This document shows positions 1 to 8,598 of a DNA stretch of 64,000 nucleotides, piece after piece. Source of the stretch: Bradyrhizobium cajani (GTDB lineage Bacteria; Pseudomonadota; Alphaproteobacteria; Rhizobiales; Xanthobacteraceae). Below the pieces are notes generated by a model. That model made no database searches, had not been told where the DNA came from, and saw only the letters and a list, made by a program, of their open reading frames with translations. The position numbers were made by a program, and so were the translations under genes. Position 1 is the stretch's first letter; every line of letters starts with the position of its first letter. The DNA lies in contig NZ_WQNE01000010.1 of NCBI RefSeq assembly GCF_009759665.1, positions 1 to 64,000 of the forward strand, written 5' to 3'.

Positions 1-121
1 GATGAAGCGCCGCGATCTTCTTCTCGTCCTTGTCGACGCAGATGACGTCGTGGCCAAAATCCGCAAAGCAGGCTCCGGACACCAGTCCGACATAACCCGT
101 GCCGATCATCGCGATTCGCAT
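1..121 (-). CDS. ugd: UDP-glucose 6-dehydrogenase, N-terminal 40 residues (cut by window edge)
   Basis: Only the first 40 codons are inside the window; the gene runs off the left edge. The start is the ATG whose complement lies at 119-121. The peptide opens [19 protein letters not shown] and continues with [15 protein letters not shown], which is the glycine-rich Rossmann dinucleotide fold (GxGYVG) and the following acidic strand typical of the UDP-glucose/GDP-mannose dehydrogenase family. The wording fits UDP-glucose dehydrogenases better than AlgD-type enzymes. These oxidise UDP-glucose to UDP-glucuronate using two NAD+. The next gene on the same strand looks like a UDP-glucuronate 4-epimerase, so the pair would supply UDP-glucuronate and UDP-galacturonate for the polysaccharide. 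The catalytic cysteine is outside the window, so activity cannot be judged. Confidence 0.85.
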   Translation of the reverse strand, partial: MRIAMIGTGYVGLVSGACFADFGHDVICVDKDEKKIAALH

Positions 122-291
122 GAAAAAGCTCTTTCCGTTGAAGACGGATGTTCCACCGAACACCCTAGATCATTTCTCTATTCGACCGCACGCCTAACAT
201 TAGGGCAAGTTGCTGCGCGAACCGAACAAACCTTAGCCGCTTTGCGTGACAAGGCGATCGCACAGGGCTCGCGTGGACCGCCGCGCGTGGA

Positions 292-1311
292 TCACACGCC
301 GTGGTACTCTCGATACCATTCGACGAAACGGCCAAGGCCGTCCGCAATTGACGTCGACGGCGAGAAACCGACGTCGCGCTGGAGCGCGGAAATATCGGCG
401 CGCGTCTCCAGGACGTCGCCGGCCTGCATTGGCAGCAATTGGCGGATCGCGGGCTTGCCGATGATCTTCTCCAGCGTCTCGACGAACTCCATCAGGTTGA
501 CCGACCTGTTGTTGCCGATGTTGTAGACGCGATACGGCGCATAGCTCGACGAATTTTCCGGCCGCTCGGCGTTCCACGCGGGATTCGGCGTGGCGGGCCG
601 GTCGAGCGTGCGGATCACGCCTTCGACGATGTCGTCGACATAGGTGAAGTCGCGCCACATATCGCCATTATTGAAAATCCTGATCGGCTCATTGGCAAAG
701 ATGGCGCGCGTGAACAGCCAGGCGGCCATGTCGGGCCGGCCCCATGGGCCATAGACGGTGAAGAAGCGCAAGCCCGTCACCGGGAGCTTGTGAACATGCG
801 CGTACGTGTGCGCCATCAGCTCGTTGGCCTTCTTGCTTGCTGCATAAAGGCTGACCGGATGGTTCACCGAATGCTCGGTCGAATACGGCAAGGTGCGGTT
901 GGCGCCATATACCGAGCTCGACGAGGCGTAGACGAGATGCGCCAGACCATGGCGCCGGCCGGCCTCCAGCACCGTGACGAAGCCGTCGCAATTGGCGCGG
1001 ATGCTGGTGATGGGATCGTCGATCGAGGCACGCACCCCCGGCTGCGCCGCCAGATGCACGACGCGGTCGGGCGAGACCTCGTCGAAAACGCGCGTCACCG
1101 CGGCGAAATCTGCGAGGTCGATCCCGTGGAAGCTGAAGCCCGGACGGCGCTCGAGCGTTTGGAGGCGCGCGCGCTTGAGCGCCGGATCGTAATACGGAGT
1201 GAGCGCATCGATGCCGACGACTTGCTCGCCGCGCGCCAACAGCCGTTCACAGACATGCATTCCGATAAAGCCGGCAGCACCGGTAACGATCACTGGCCGC
1301 AAAGTTGTCAT
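292..1311 (-). CDS. UDP-glucuronate 4-epimerase-like NAD-dependent epimerase (LpsL/LspL type)
   Basis: This is a short-chain dehydrogenase-type sugar nucleotide epimerase of 339 residues. It has the N-terminal NAD motif TGAAGFIG, a serine-rich segment ending in SSSVYG, and the catalytic YxxxK in LYAASKKANE. The segment DALTPYYDPALKRARL is typical of UDP-glucuronate 4-epimerases, which make UDP-galacturonate. I chose the ATG at 1311 (MTTLRP) because a GGA lies nine bases upstream; ATG at 1320 and TTG at 1368 are in-frame alternatives. It lies 170 bases upstream of, and on the same strand as, the UDP-glucose dehydrogenase gene, consistent with consecutive steps of uronic acid nucleotide synthesis. 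Substrate specificity is inferred from family resemblance and context. Confidence 0.85.
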   Translation of the reverse strand: MTTLRPVIVTGAAGFIGMHVCERLLARGEQVVGIDALTPYYDPALKRARLQTLERRPGFSFHGIDLADFAAVTRVFDEVSPDRVVHLAAQPGVRASIDDPITSIRANCDGFVTVLEAGRRHGLAHLVYASSSSVYGANRTLPYSTEHSVNHPVSLYAASKKANELMAHTYAHVHKLPVTGLRFFTVYGPWGRPDMAAWLFTRAIFANEPIRIFNNGDMWRDFTYVDDIVEGVIRTLDRPATPNPAWNAERPENSSSYAPYRVYNIGNNRSVNLMEFVETLEKIIGKPAIRQLLPMQAGDVLETRADISALQRDVGFSPSTSIADGLGRFVEWYREYHGV

Positions 1312-1589
1312 CTCGTTCATTCCGCGAAGCAATGCCAGACCATGACAGGAGAGGCAAGGTTTGGACAATCACGACAATCATCAAACCAAGCGCATCCATG
1401 TAAGCGCATCGAAATGTGTAGGAAACATGATGGCGTCATGCATCCTCGCATGCTATCCGCCTGCGAAGATGTTCGAACGTAGCGCCAGATGTGCTACACG
1501 TGATAGAACAGAGTTCGGCGCGGATGCTTAGTCTTGAGGCAACGTTCGCGTAAGACGCCAGCAAGACTCCGCAAAGAAAAAGATCGGCT

Positions 1590-2705
1590 TTGAAACTTTC
1601 CATCAACGGCAGGTTCCTGTCACAATCGCTTACGGGCGTGCAGCGCTACGCCGCCGAAATCGTCAAGGCGATGGACCGTTTGCTCGCGAGCGGAGAGGCC
1701 CCGCAGCAACTGCTGGATGCAGAGTGGCAGGTCCTCGCGCCGCCGAATGCGCAGACGCTTGCCGGTCTTCGCCGCATCACCATCAAGCAGGTCGGATCGT
1801 TGCAGGGCCACGCGTGGGACCAGATCGATCTGGCCCGCGCGGCCGTCGGGACGCGTCTTGTCAGCCTTGCCAATTCGGGGCCCGTGCTCCACCGCGATCA
1901 TCTGGTCGTGATTCACGACGCGCAGGTTTTCAGGCGTCCGGACTTCTTCAGCTGGCGCTACCTCGCCTTGCATCGGACGCTCGGCCATTTGTTGGCGCGC
2001 ACCGCAACGATCGCAACAGTTTCCGCGTTTTCGCGCAACGAACTTGCCGAAGTATTGTCGCTGGATCCCGCGTCGATCCCCGTCATTCCGAACAGTGCAG
2101 AGCACTTCGCGACCGTCGAGCCCGATCTCTCGATCATCGACAAGCTGCATCTTGCGCCCCACCAGTTCTTCCTCTTCGTCGGGTCGATGACGAAGAACAA
2201 GAATGTCGACACCGCGATTCGCGCCGCCGAGCAGCTTGGCCGCGCCGATTTTCCGCTGGTCGTGGTCGGCGGCGACAACAGCAAGGTCTTCGGCGGCGCT
2301 GCCGCGCAGTCGAAGACCGGCGTCGTCATTGCCGGGCGGCTCAAGGACGAGGAGATCGCAGCACTGTTCTCCCGGGCTGCAGCCTTCGTGTTTCCGAGCC
2401 TCTATGAGGGATTCGGCGTGCCTCCGCTGGAGGCGATGTTCTTCGCCTGTCCGGTCATCGCAAGTTCCGCCGCTGCCTTGCGCGAGACCTGCGGCGACGC
2501 CGCCGCCTATTTCGATCCGCTCAACGCGGACGAGCTGTCGGCGCGGATGCGCGAAAGAATTGCACTCGGCAGGATCTCGCCAGAGGAACAAGAGAAGCAG
2601 CGGCTCCGGCTGGCGACATATTCCTGGGCCAAATCCGCCGCAGCGATGCTCGAATTCCTCGCCAAACCGGCTTCCCAAGCCGTGTCCGGCCGCCCGGCAC
2701 GATGA
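1590..2705 (+). CDS. GT4-family glycosyltransferase (371 aa)
   Basis: A retaining GT-B fold glycosyltransferase of group 1 (GT4), probably cytoplasmic or membrane-peripheral, adding one sugar to the lipid-linked repeat unit. The N-terminal half begins KLSINGRFLSQSLTGVQRYA, with the acceptor-domain glycine loop. The C-terminal nucleotide-sugar domain begins near FLFVGSMTKNKN and contains the EX7E signature in YEGFGVPPLEAM. Translation starts at a TTG (1590-1592) with only a weak purine-rich stretch upstream. It is the first plus-strand gene of the polysaccharide locus, divergent from the epimerase across about 280 bases that must hold both promoters, and is followed 82 bases later by a second GT4 gene. 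Donor and acceptor cannot be read from the sequence. Confidence 0.88.
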   Translation: MKLSINGRFLSQSLTGVQRYAAEIVKAMDRLLASGEAPQQLLDAEWQVLAPPNAQTLAGLRRITIKQVGSLQGHAWDQIDLARAAVGTRLVSLANSGPVLHRDHLVVIHDAQVFRRPDFFSWRYLALHRTLGHLLARTATIATVSAFSRNELAEVLSLDPASIPVIPNSAEHFATVEPDLSIIDKLHLAPHQFFLFVGSMTKNKNVDTAIRAAEQLGRADFPLVVVGGDNSKVFGGAAAQSKTGVVIAGRLKDEEIAALFSRAAAFVFPSLYEGFGVPPLEAMFFACPVIASSAAALRETCGDAAAYFDPLNADELSARMRERIALGRISPEEQEKQRLRLATYSWAKSAAAMLEFLAKPASQAVSGRPAR

Positions 2706-2787
2706 TGCGGCCCAAATATTGCTGCGTAGAGGCGTTAGACGTGTGTTTGAAAGATCTGGCGTCTGCAAGACAAGGAAGGAATGACCG

Positions 2788-3951
2788 TTGTCCAGCGGCC
2801 TGAAAGTTCTGCATGTCGCCGAGACGGTCAGAGGCGGCATCGCGACCTATCTCAACGAGCTTCATCCGCACCAGTGCGCGAGCTTCGGGCGCGGCAACGT
2901 CAGTTATGTCGTTCCGTCCGACCATCGCAGCGATCTGGTGAACATCGAGGATGATGCCGTCACCACGTTTTCGCGCGACGGCCGCAACGCGGTCGGCCTG
3001 TTCAGCATGCTGTTTGCGACGATTCGCGCGGTCCGGCAGCTTCGGCCCGACATCATCCATCTCCACTCGTCGTTCGCAGGACTCGTGGTGCGCCCGGTGC
3101 TCTGGCTGACCTATCGACGTTCGCGCATCGTCTATTGCCCGCACGGATGGGCCTTCGGCCGCGAGACCGGCCGCCTCAGCCGCGAGGTCACGAAGTTCAC
3201 CGAACTCGTGCTGTCGAAGCTCACCCATCGCATCGTGTGCATCTCGGAAAGCGAGCGCACCGATGCCATGCAGGTCGGAATCGCGGCAAATCGCCTGGCT
3301 CTTGTGCACAACGGCATCTCCAAACAGCGGCCCGTGCTCGATAAAGGCGCAGCGCCGTGGCGGTCGGAGAAGATCAAGGTGCTCTTCATCGGGCGCCTCG
3401 ACCGCCAGAAGGGATACGACCTCCTCATCGAGGCGGCCCGCGCGCTCGGAGACACGCTCGATGTGCGCCTCATCGGCGCTTCGGTCGTCAGCAAATTCCA
3501 CCGGAGCGACCTGCCGGCCAACGTCTCGCTGCTGGGCTGGATGAACCGCAACCAGATCGAGGCCGAGCTCGACCAGGCCGACATGGTCGCGATTCCATCA
3601 CGCTGGGAGGCGTTCGGCCTGGTCGCGATCGAGGCGATGCGGGCGGCCAAGCCGATCATCGCCTTCCGGATCGGCGCCCTGCCGGAAATCGTCGAAGACA
3701 ATGCGACGGGCGTGCTCTGCGACGAGGTCTCGGCCGACAAGCTGGTTGAAGGTTTCCAACGCGCAACCAGGCTGGACTTGACCGCGGTCGGCCGGGCCGG
3801 ATATGAGCGCTTCTCCCGCCTCTACGATATCGAGCAGACGCACCGCACCTTGAGTCAGGTCTATGCCGATGTCCTGCATGTGCGCGAAAGCAAATCCGGG
3901 CAGCAGCAAGCAAAGTTGCAGTCCGACTTGCCGAACAATCTGCGATCATAG
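2788..3951 (+). CDS. GT4-family glycosyltransferase (387 aa)
   Basis: A second group-1 glycosyltransferase. It opens with LKVLHVAETVRGGIATYL, the GGI(A/G)TY loop at the acceptor side, and has the C-terminal donor domain starting near KVLFIGRLDRQKGYD with the EX7E motif in SRWEAFGLVAIEAM. The TTG at 2788 is preceded by a strong Shine-Dalgarno (AAGGAAGGA at 2772-2780, seven bases upstream), which fixes this start; an ATG at 2781 is in another frame. It is likely co-transcribed with the preceding GT4 gene. It converges on a small minus-strand membrane protein gene six bases after its stop. The precise sugar transferred is unknown. Confidence 0.88.
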   Translation: MSSGLKVLHVAETVRGGIATYLNELHPHQCASFGRGNVSYVVPSDHRSDLVNIEDDAVTTFSRDGRNAVGLFSMLFATIRAVRQLRPDIIHLHSSFAGLVVRPVLWLTYRRSRIVYCPHGWAFGRETGRLSREVTKFTELVLSKLTHRIVCISESERTDAMQVGIAANRLALVHNGISKQRPVLDKGAAPWRSEKIKVLFIGRLDRQKGYDLLIEAARALGDTLDVRLIGASVVSKFHRSDLPANVSLLGWMNRNQIEAELDQADMVAIPSRWEAFGLVAIEAMRAAKPIIAFRIGALPEIVEDNATGVLCDEVSADKLVEGFQRATRLDLTAVGRAGYERFSRLYDIEQTHRTLSQVYADVLHVRESKSGQQQAKLQSDLPNNLRS

Positions 3952-3956
3952 GCCGA

Positions 3957-4100
3957 TCAGGCCGTTCGCCGCACATCGCCCGGCGCGAACTCGCCGTCGG
4001 TCACCCGATTGTCCGAGAACGACCACGCAATTGCGGATGCGACGATCGCCGCGCAGGTGAGAAAGCCGGCTGCGAACAGCAGCGATCCGGTCTGCAACAT
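3957..4100 (-). CDS. Small single-pass membrane protein (47 aa)
   Basis: A 48-codon reading frame on the minus strand, below most gene-finder cut-offs. The ATG (complement at 4098-4100) is preceded by GGGAAGG about nine bases upstream, a good ribosome site. The protein starts MLQTGSLLFAAGFLTCAAIV, giving one hydrophobic helix of about 22 residues, then a short polar tail with FSDNRVTDGEF and a basic end RRTA. Codon use is GC-rich at third positions, like neighbouring real genes. It sits tail to tail with the GT4 gene. No family is recognised. It could be a regulatory or scaffold peptide for the envelope machinery, but that is a guess; the frame, ribosome site and membrane helix are what is seen. 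Confidence 0.6.
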   Translation of the reverse strand: MLQTGSLLFAAGFLTCAAIVASAIAWSFSDNRVTDGEFAPGDVRRTA

Positions 4101-4604
4101 TATCTTCGCCTTCCCTGTTGTTTGCCCGACAATTAGGCGGATCAGGATTAGGAAGACCTTACAGGCGCCGGCACGACGCCCGCTTCCGGATCGGAGCGTT
4201 AACGGAGGCGGAATCCCGCGGCAGAAACATCGATCCAGGCGTCGCAGGATGTCCGCTGGCGCTTACGCCTTTGCAATCCATCGACAGGACCACAACGCCG
4301 AGTAACCGTGAACACGATTTCAATACTTGGAGTTACAGGAGCACGTCCGACAATGATGCTCTCGCTTCGCGCGACGGGTTGCGCTGCCCCTCACAAGATC
4401 GCTTGCCGCCTCAATCGTGACATCGGTCTGACACCCCCATGTCGAATTTGCGAGCTGCATATGAAAAAGGTCGTGACGCACAAATTTTGAACAGCGCTAT
4501 TGAGCGCCAGCGACGTTCTCGCGTTGCAATAAGGTCACAGCCATAACTGCTTTACCATAGAATCGAACACGCGGCAGTGACTCTGCCGCTCAAGGATTGG
4601 TACG
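4101..4604. other. Intergenic control region upstream of the Wza-like gene
   Basis: About 500 bases without a convincing gene, noticeably more AT-rich than its surroundings. It separates the minus-strand small membrane protein gene from the plus-strand export lipoprotein gene, so it must contain two divergent promoters. Short open frames here have poor codon bias and no ribosome site. I see no clear hairpin terminator or obvious operator. Confidence 0.5.
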
Positions 4605-5864
4605 GTGATTTCGATTTTAGATGAGTGCGAGGGAATGGCGGTGGCTAAGACCGAACGTTTTGATTTTGATTTCGGGATTAGCCGAATCCTGGCCGTGTCT
4701 GCGATCAGCGTCTCCTTGGCGGGTTGCGCGGGCTTCATTCCCTTAGACGCTCCGGATGCCGTCGCAACGCAAACAAATGCCGCGCTCGTCACCGAGCCGA
4801 GCGCGCCGCTCGCCTATGCGCTGATGCCGGCCAATCCGGCGATCCTCCAGGCGACCAATTCGTTCACCGACACCTCCGGAATGATCTTCTCGCGCCTTCC
4901 GGGCGGCAATTATCGCGACGTCACGATCGGCATCGGCGACATCGTCACCGTGACCGTCTACGAAGCGCAGGCAGGCGGCCTGTTCATTCCGCGCGAAGCG
5001 GGCGTGCGGCCGGGCAACTTCGTGGACATTCCGCGCCAGCAGGTCGACCAGTCCGGCAACATCAACATTCCCTATGCGGGATCGGTCAAGGTGGCCGGGC
5101 TGACGCCGCGGGCCGTGTCGAATATCATCCGCGAGCGCCTCAAGGACCGCGCCATCGACCCGCAAGCGGTCGTCAGCGTCGCCGAGCAGCGCGGCAACCA
5201 GATCAGCGTGCTCGGCGAAGTCAATTCGCCGCAGCGCTTTCCCGTCGATCCCGGCGGCATCCGCCTGATGGGCGCGATCGCACGCGCCGGCGGCCCGAAA
5301 TATCCCTCCTACGAGAGCACGATCACGATCAAGCGGGAGGGCCGCACCTACAACGAGTCGATGTCGACGGTGGTGCACCACCCCAGCGAAGACGTCCTGC
5401 TCGCGCCCGGCGACGTCGTCTTCCTGACCCGCATTCCGCGCGTCTACATGGTCTTCGGCTCGACGCCATCTCCGGGGTCGATCGGCGGCACCAACAACCG
5501 TCGTTTCTCGTTCGAGAACGACAATATGTCACTGGCGGAAGCCATCGCGAAGGCCGGCGGCCTCGACGGCCTTCGCGCGGACTCCAAGTCCATCTATGTG
5601 TACCGGTTCGAGCCGAAGCCGCTTCTGGAGCGCATCGGAATCGACGTGTCCCAGTTCCCGACGAAAACGGTTCCCGCCGTCTACAAGTTCGACATGAGCA
5701 AGCCAGACGGCTGGTTCCAGGCGGATACGTTCAGGATGCGCGATCATGACGTGATCTCGGTGGCGGAATCGCCGTCGACCGAATTCGTCAAGCTCATGAA
5801 CCCGTTGAACGCCGCAAGCGTGAATGCGGACAACATCAGCTCGGTGGTCGTGAACTCCAAATAG
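4605..5864 (+). CDS. Wza/ExoF-like polysaccharide export outer-membrane lipoprotein
   Basis: An outer-membrane polysaccharide export protein of 419 residues. It has an N-terminal lipoprotein signal ending in the lipobox SLAGC around residue 41, then the poly-export domain (from about residue 105, VTIGIGDIVTVTVYEA), in which the polymer exit channel is built, followed by SLBB-type segments (INIPYAGSVKVAGLTP; ISVLGEVNSPQRFPV). The GTG at 4605 is preferred because AAGGA lies eight bases upstream (4592-4596). ATG at 4635 would give a more conventional signal length but has its purine run too close. Family knowledge: these proteins work with a Wzc-like inner-membrane co-polymerase, here encoded at about 28.7-30.9 kb. 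It heads a plus-strand run that continues into a hydrolase, two GT4 genes and a flippase. Confidence 0.92.
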   Translation: MISILDECEGMAVAKTERFDFDFGISRILAVSAISVSLAGCAGFIPLDAPDAVATQTNAALVTEPSAPLAYALMPANPAILQATNSFTDTSGMIFSRLPGGNYRDVTIGIGDIVTVTVYEAQAGGLFIPREAGVRPGNFVDIPRQQVDQSGNINIPYAGSVKVAGLTPRAVSNIIRERLKDRAIDPQAVVSVAEQRGNQISVLGEVNSPQRFPVDPGGIRLMGAIARAGGPKYPSYESTITIKREGRTYNESMSTVVHHPSEDVLLAPGDVVFLTRIPRVYMVFGSTPSPGSIGGTNNRRFSFENDNMSLAEAIAKAGGLDGLRADSKSIYVYRFEPKPLLERIGIDVSQFPTKTVPAVYKFDMSKPDGWFQADTFRMRDHDVISVAESPSTEFVKLMNPLNAASVNADNISSVVVNSK

Positions 5865-5975
5865 CCCAACTCGACGCGCTCAATGACGAGCGCGCAGACA
5901 AGGCACCTCACCCAATTGGGGCCACAGAAGAGGACTAGCCTTGTCGGGTTGACGCGAGCAGGAGTGGATACCAGC

Positions 5976-7316
5976 GTGACGGAGCAAAAGAGGAGACGCG
6001 CGTATCGTCGTTTCCGGATGCTGATGTGTGGGCTCTGCGCCGCGGCCGGCCTCGTCTATCCTGCGAACGCGCAGAATGCGCAGCCACTCGATCAGCGTTT
6101 CCTGCTGGGGATTGGCACGCACCAGGGCCTCGGCGGCGTGACCAGCGCCCGCGGCTATGTGCCTGCGACGGCCGTCAAGCAGATGAAGGAGCTCGGCTTC
6201 ACCTCGTTCCGGGACGACTTCCCCTGGTCGGATTTCGAGCTGCCGGGCAAGCAGCTCGGCTTCAATGCCCTGAACGGCCGCCTCGAGACCCAGATCAGAT
6301 CCGGCGTCGGAATCCCGCTGCTCATTCTCGGGACCGGTCATCACCTCGTCCCGAACTCCGATCCGCCAACGACGGACGAAGCGCGCCAGAGGTTCGTCAC
6401 CTATGCCGCGGCGGCCGCGCAGGCGGTCGCTAACCGGCAGCCGATCTTCGAATTGTGGAACGAGTACAATCTCAGGGCGCGCGCTGAGCCGCTGTTCACC
6501 GTCGAAAACTACGTGACGCTTGCCCGTCTGGTGCAGCCGGCGGTCAAGCAGGCGGTCCCGTCCGCGCCTTTCGTGGTCGGCGCGCTCGGCGACGATCCGG
6601 GCTGGAAATGGACCGACGCGCTCTTGAAGACCGACCTGCTCCGCGTCGCGGACGGCATGTCCATCCACATCTACAACCACTGCTTATCACCGGCCGGGCG
6701 CACTGCGGCTGAGGCGATCGAGCGGCTGCAAAATCTTCATCAACGCGTCGCACAGGCGACCGGCAATCCCGACTATCCCATCTATCTGACCGAGACCGGC
6801 TGGCCCACCCCGAACGCGAAATGCGGCGTGACCGAGCAGCTCGCCGCCGACAACATGGCGCAGATCATCCTCTGGGCGTCGACCGCTGGTCCCTGGCTGA
6901 AGGGAATCTGGCTGTACGAATTGAAGGACAGCGGGACGAAGCCCGGCGACCTCGAGGACAATTTCGGCATCTATCATTTCGACAATTCACCGAAGCCCGC
7001 CGTGTGTTCCGTTCGCGAGAGCTGGGCCTTCATCCGCACGAGCCTGAAGGCGGCGCGAACCGCGCCGGTGCCGGGCGTCGTGCAGATCCGCAGTGAGAGC
7101 GGATCCGAAACGAAAGTGGCGCTTTGGTCGGAGAATCCGTCGAAGCGCTTCGAGGTTCGACTAAGAAATGCGGAATCAAATGCCGAGATCGGCTATGTAT
7201 GTCAGCAAGCGCCGGCCTCTGCCGCCGGCGCCTGGATGGCGTTGTCGACGACGCCGTTGCTCGTCAGCGTCAAGGGCTCGGCCGTGCCGGATTTCGAGAT
7301 CCGGCGATCGAACTGA
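5976..7316 (+). CDS. Secreted clan GH-A glycoside hydrolase-like protein
   Basis: An exported protein with the (beta/alpha)8 clan GH-A signature, similar in style to GH39/GH5-type enzymes. The putative acid/base glutamate is in FELWNEYN (codon at 6462) and the nucleophile in YLTETGWP (codon at 6792), 110 residues apart. From the GTG at 5976 the protein has a 32-residue signal peptide with a very basic start (TEQKRRRAYRRFR), a hydrophobic core, and a likely cut after PANA. GGAG lies ten bases upstream. An ATG at 5883 is in frame but would put the signal peptide too far in and has no ribosome site. It lies between the export lipoprotein gene and GT genes, so it probably trims or processes the exported polymer in the periplasm or outside. 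The substrate is unknown. Confidence 0.8.
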   Translation: MTEQKRRRAYRRFRMLMCGLCAAAGLVYPANAQNAQPLDQRFLLGIGTHQGLGGVTSARGYVPATAVKQMKELGFTSFRDDFPWSDFELPGKQLGFNALNGRLETQIRSGVGIPLLILGTGHHLVPNSDPPTTDEARQRFVTYAAAAAQAVANRQPIFELWNEYNLRARAEPLFTVENYVTLARLVQPAVKQAVPSAPFVVGALGDDPGWKWTDALLKTDLLRVADGMSIHIYNHCLSPAGRTAAEAIERLQNLHQRVAQATGNPDYPIYLTETGWPTPNAKCGVTEQLAADNMAQIILWASTAGPWLKGIWLYELKDSGTKPGDLEDNFGIYHFDNSPKPAVCSVRESWAFIRTSLKAARTAPVPGVVQIRSESGSETKVALWSENPSKRFEVRLRNAESNAEIGYVCQQAPASAAGAWMALSTTPLLVSVKGSAVPDFEIRRSN

Positions 7317-7345
7317 CGCTGCGGCTGGCTGGTGAAGGGCTCCCC

Positions 7346-8542
7346 TTGAAGATACTGATCGTCAACACGCTCTATCCGCCCGAAATCATTGGCGGCGCCG
7401 AAGTGTCCGTGTCGCTGCTTGCAGAAGCGCTCGTTCAGCGTGGCCACCAGGTTGCGGTGGTCTGCCTTCAGAACAAGCCGGATCGCACGGTCGACGAAGC
7501 AAAGGGCGTCCGCGTGTACCGGTTGCCGCTGGACAACGACTACTGGCCGTTCGGCAACGACAGGAAGCCATCTTCGGTCCAGCGGCTGAAATGGCATCTC
7601 AAGGACACGTGGAATCGCAGGTCCGCGGCGCGTTTCGCCGAAATTCTCGATCTCGAGAAACCCGACGTCGTCCACACCAACAACCTCACCGGATTTTCGG
7701 TCTCGTTGTGGTCGCAGGCCAAGCAGCGCAACATCAGGATCGTGCACACCTTGCGCGACTACTCCCTGCTCTGCAAACGTTCGACACTGTTTCGCGGGGA
7801 CACCACATGTGCGCAGCGCTGCACCCTCTGCGCGACCATGACGTCTCCCTATCTGCTGGCTTCGCGCATGGTCGATGCGGTGGTCTCGAACAGCCAGTTC
7901 GTGCTCGATCAGCACACGAAGCTGAAATATTTTCCGCGCACCGATGGCCGCGTCATCTTCAACATCGCCGATCCGGGCTCCGTGGTGCCATCGCCGCCTT
8001 CGGACTCGAATGATCTGATATTCGGGTTCATCGGTCGGATCGAGGCCGAAAAAGGTATAGAAGTAGTTCTAAGGGCAGCCGAGCAGCTCCCCGACAACGG
8101 ATGGCAGCTGAAAATTGCCGGAAAGGGGCTCGAGGATTACGTGCGGGGGTTGAAAGGCCGCAGCGGAAGGAATGTCGAATGGCTCGGCTTCGCCAAGTCA
8201 GCCGAATTCTATGCGGGCATTGACGTCTGCCTGGTGAGTTCAGTCTGGCCGGAGCCGCTGCCGCGGACATTGATCGAAAGCATCAACGCAGGCCGGGCAA
8301 CTATTTGTTCCACGGCGGGAGGGATTCCCGAAATCGCGGGGTTTTCCAACTTGATCGGCTCCTACGAGCCCAACGATCATAAGCGACTGGGAGAATTGAT
8401 GCTGAAGGCCGTCAACGAGAGGTCACACTGGAAGCTCGCCCGGCCGCCGCTGGCGGGATTTGCCGAGAGGTTTTCGGCCGATTCAGTGACAGGACAATAT
8501 TTGGACGTCTATTTGAATAACAATCGGACCAACCGGCAATAG
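7346..8542 (+). CDS. GT4-family glycosyltransferase with cysteine cluster (398 aa)
   Basis: Group-1 glycosyltransferase starting LKILIVNTLYPPEIIGGAE, with the GGAE acceptor loop. The TTG at 7346 has AAGGG six bases upstream and matches where homology to GT4 proteins begins. The open frame extends 222 bases upstream but that part overlaps the hydrolase gene and is ignored. Near residues 150-175 there is a four-cysteine cluster (LCKRS ... CAQRC ... C) seen in a subset of GT4 enzymes. The donor domain begins LIFGFIGRIEAEKGIEVV and has WPEPLPRTLIESINAG at the usual EX7E site. The next gene has the same cysteine arrangement, so the two look like paralogues acting in sequence. Confidence 0.87.
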   Translation: MKILIVNTLYPPEIIGGAEVSVSLLAEALVQRGHQVAVVCLQNKPDRTVDEAKGVRVYRLPLDNDYWPFGNDRKPSSVQRLKWHLKDTWNRRSAARFAEILDLEKPDVVHTNNLTGFSVSLWSQAKQRNIRIVHTLRDYSLLCKRSTLFRGDTTCAQRCTLCATMTSPYLLASRMVDAVVSNSQFVLDQHTKLKYFPRTDGRVIFNIADPGSVVPSPPSDSNDLIFGFIGRIEAEKGIEVVLRAAEQLPDNGWQLKIAGKGLEDYVRGLKGRSGRNVEWLGFAKSAEFYAGIDVCLVSSVWPEPLPRTLIESINAGRATICSTAGGIPEIAGFSNLIGSYEPNDHKRLGELMLKAVNERSHWKLARPPLAGFAERFSADSVTGQYLDVYLNNNRTNRQ

Positions 8543-8598
8543 GCCGAAACGGAGATTTCAGCAAAGCCATTGGCAGGATAGCTGGACAGACCATTTCG

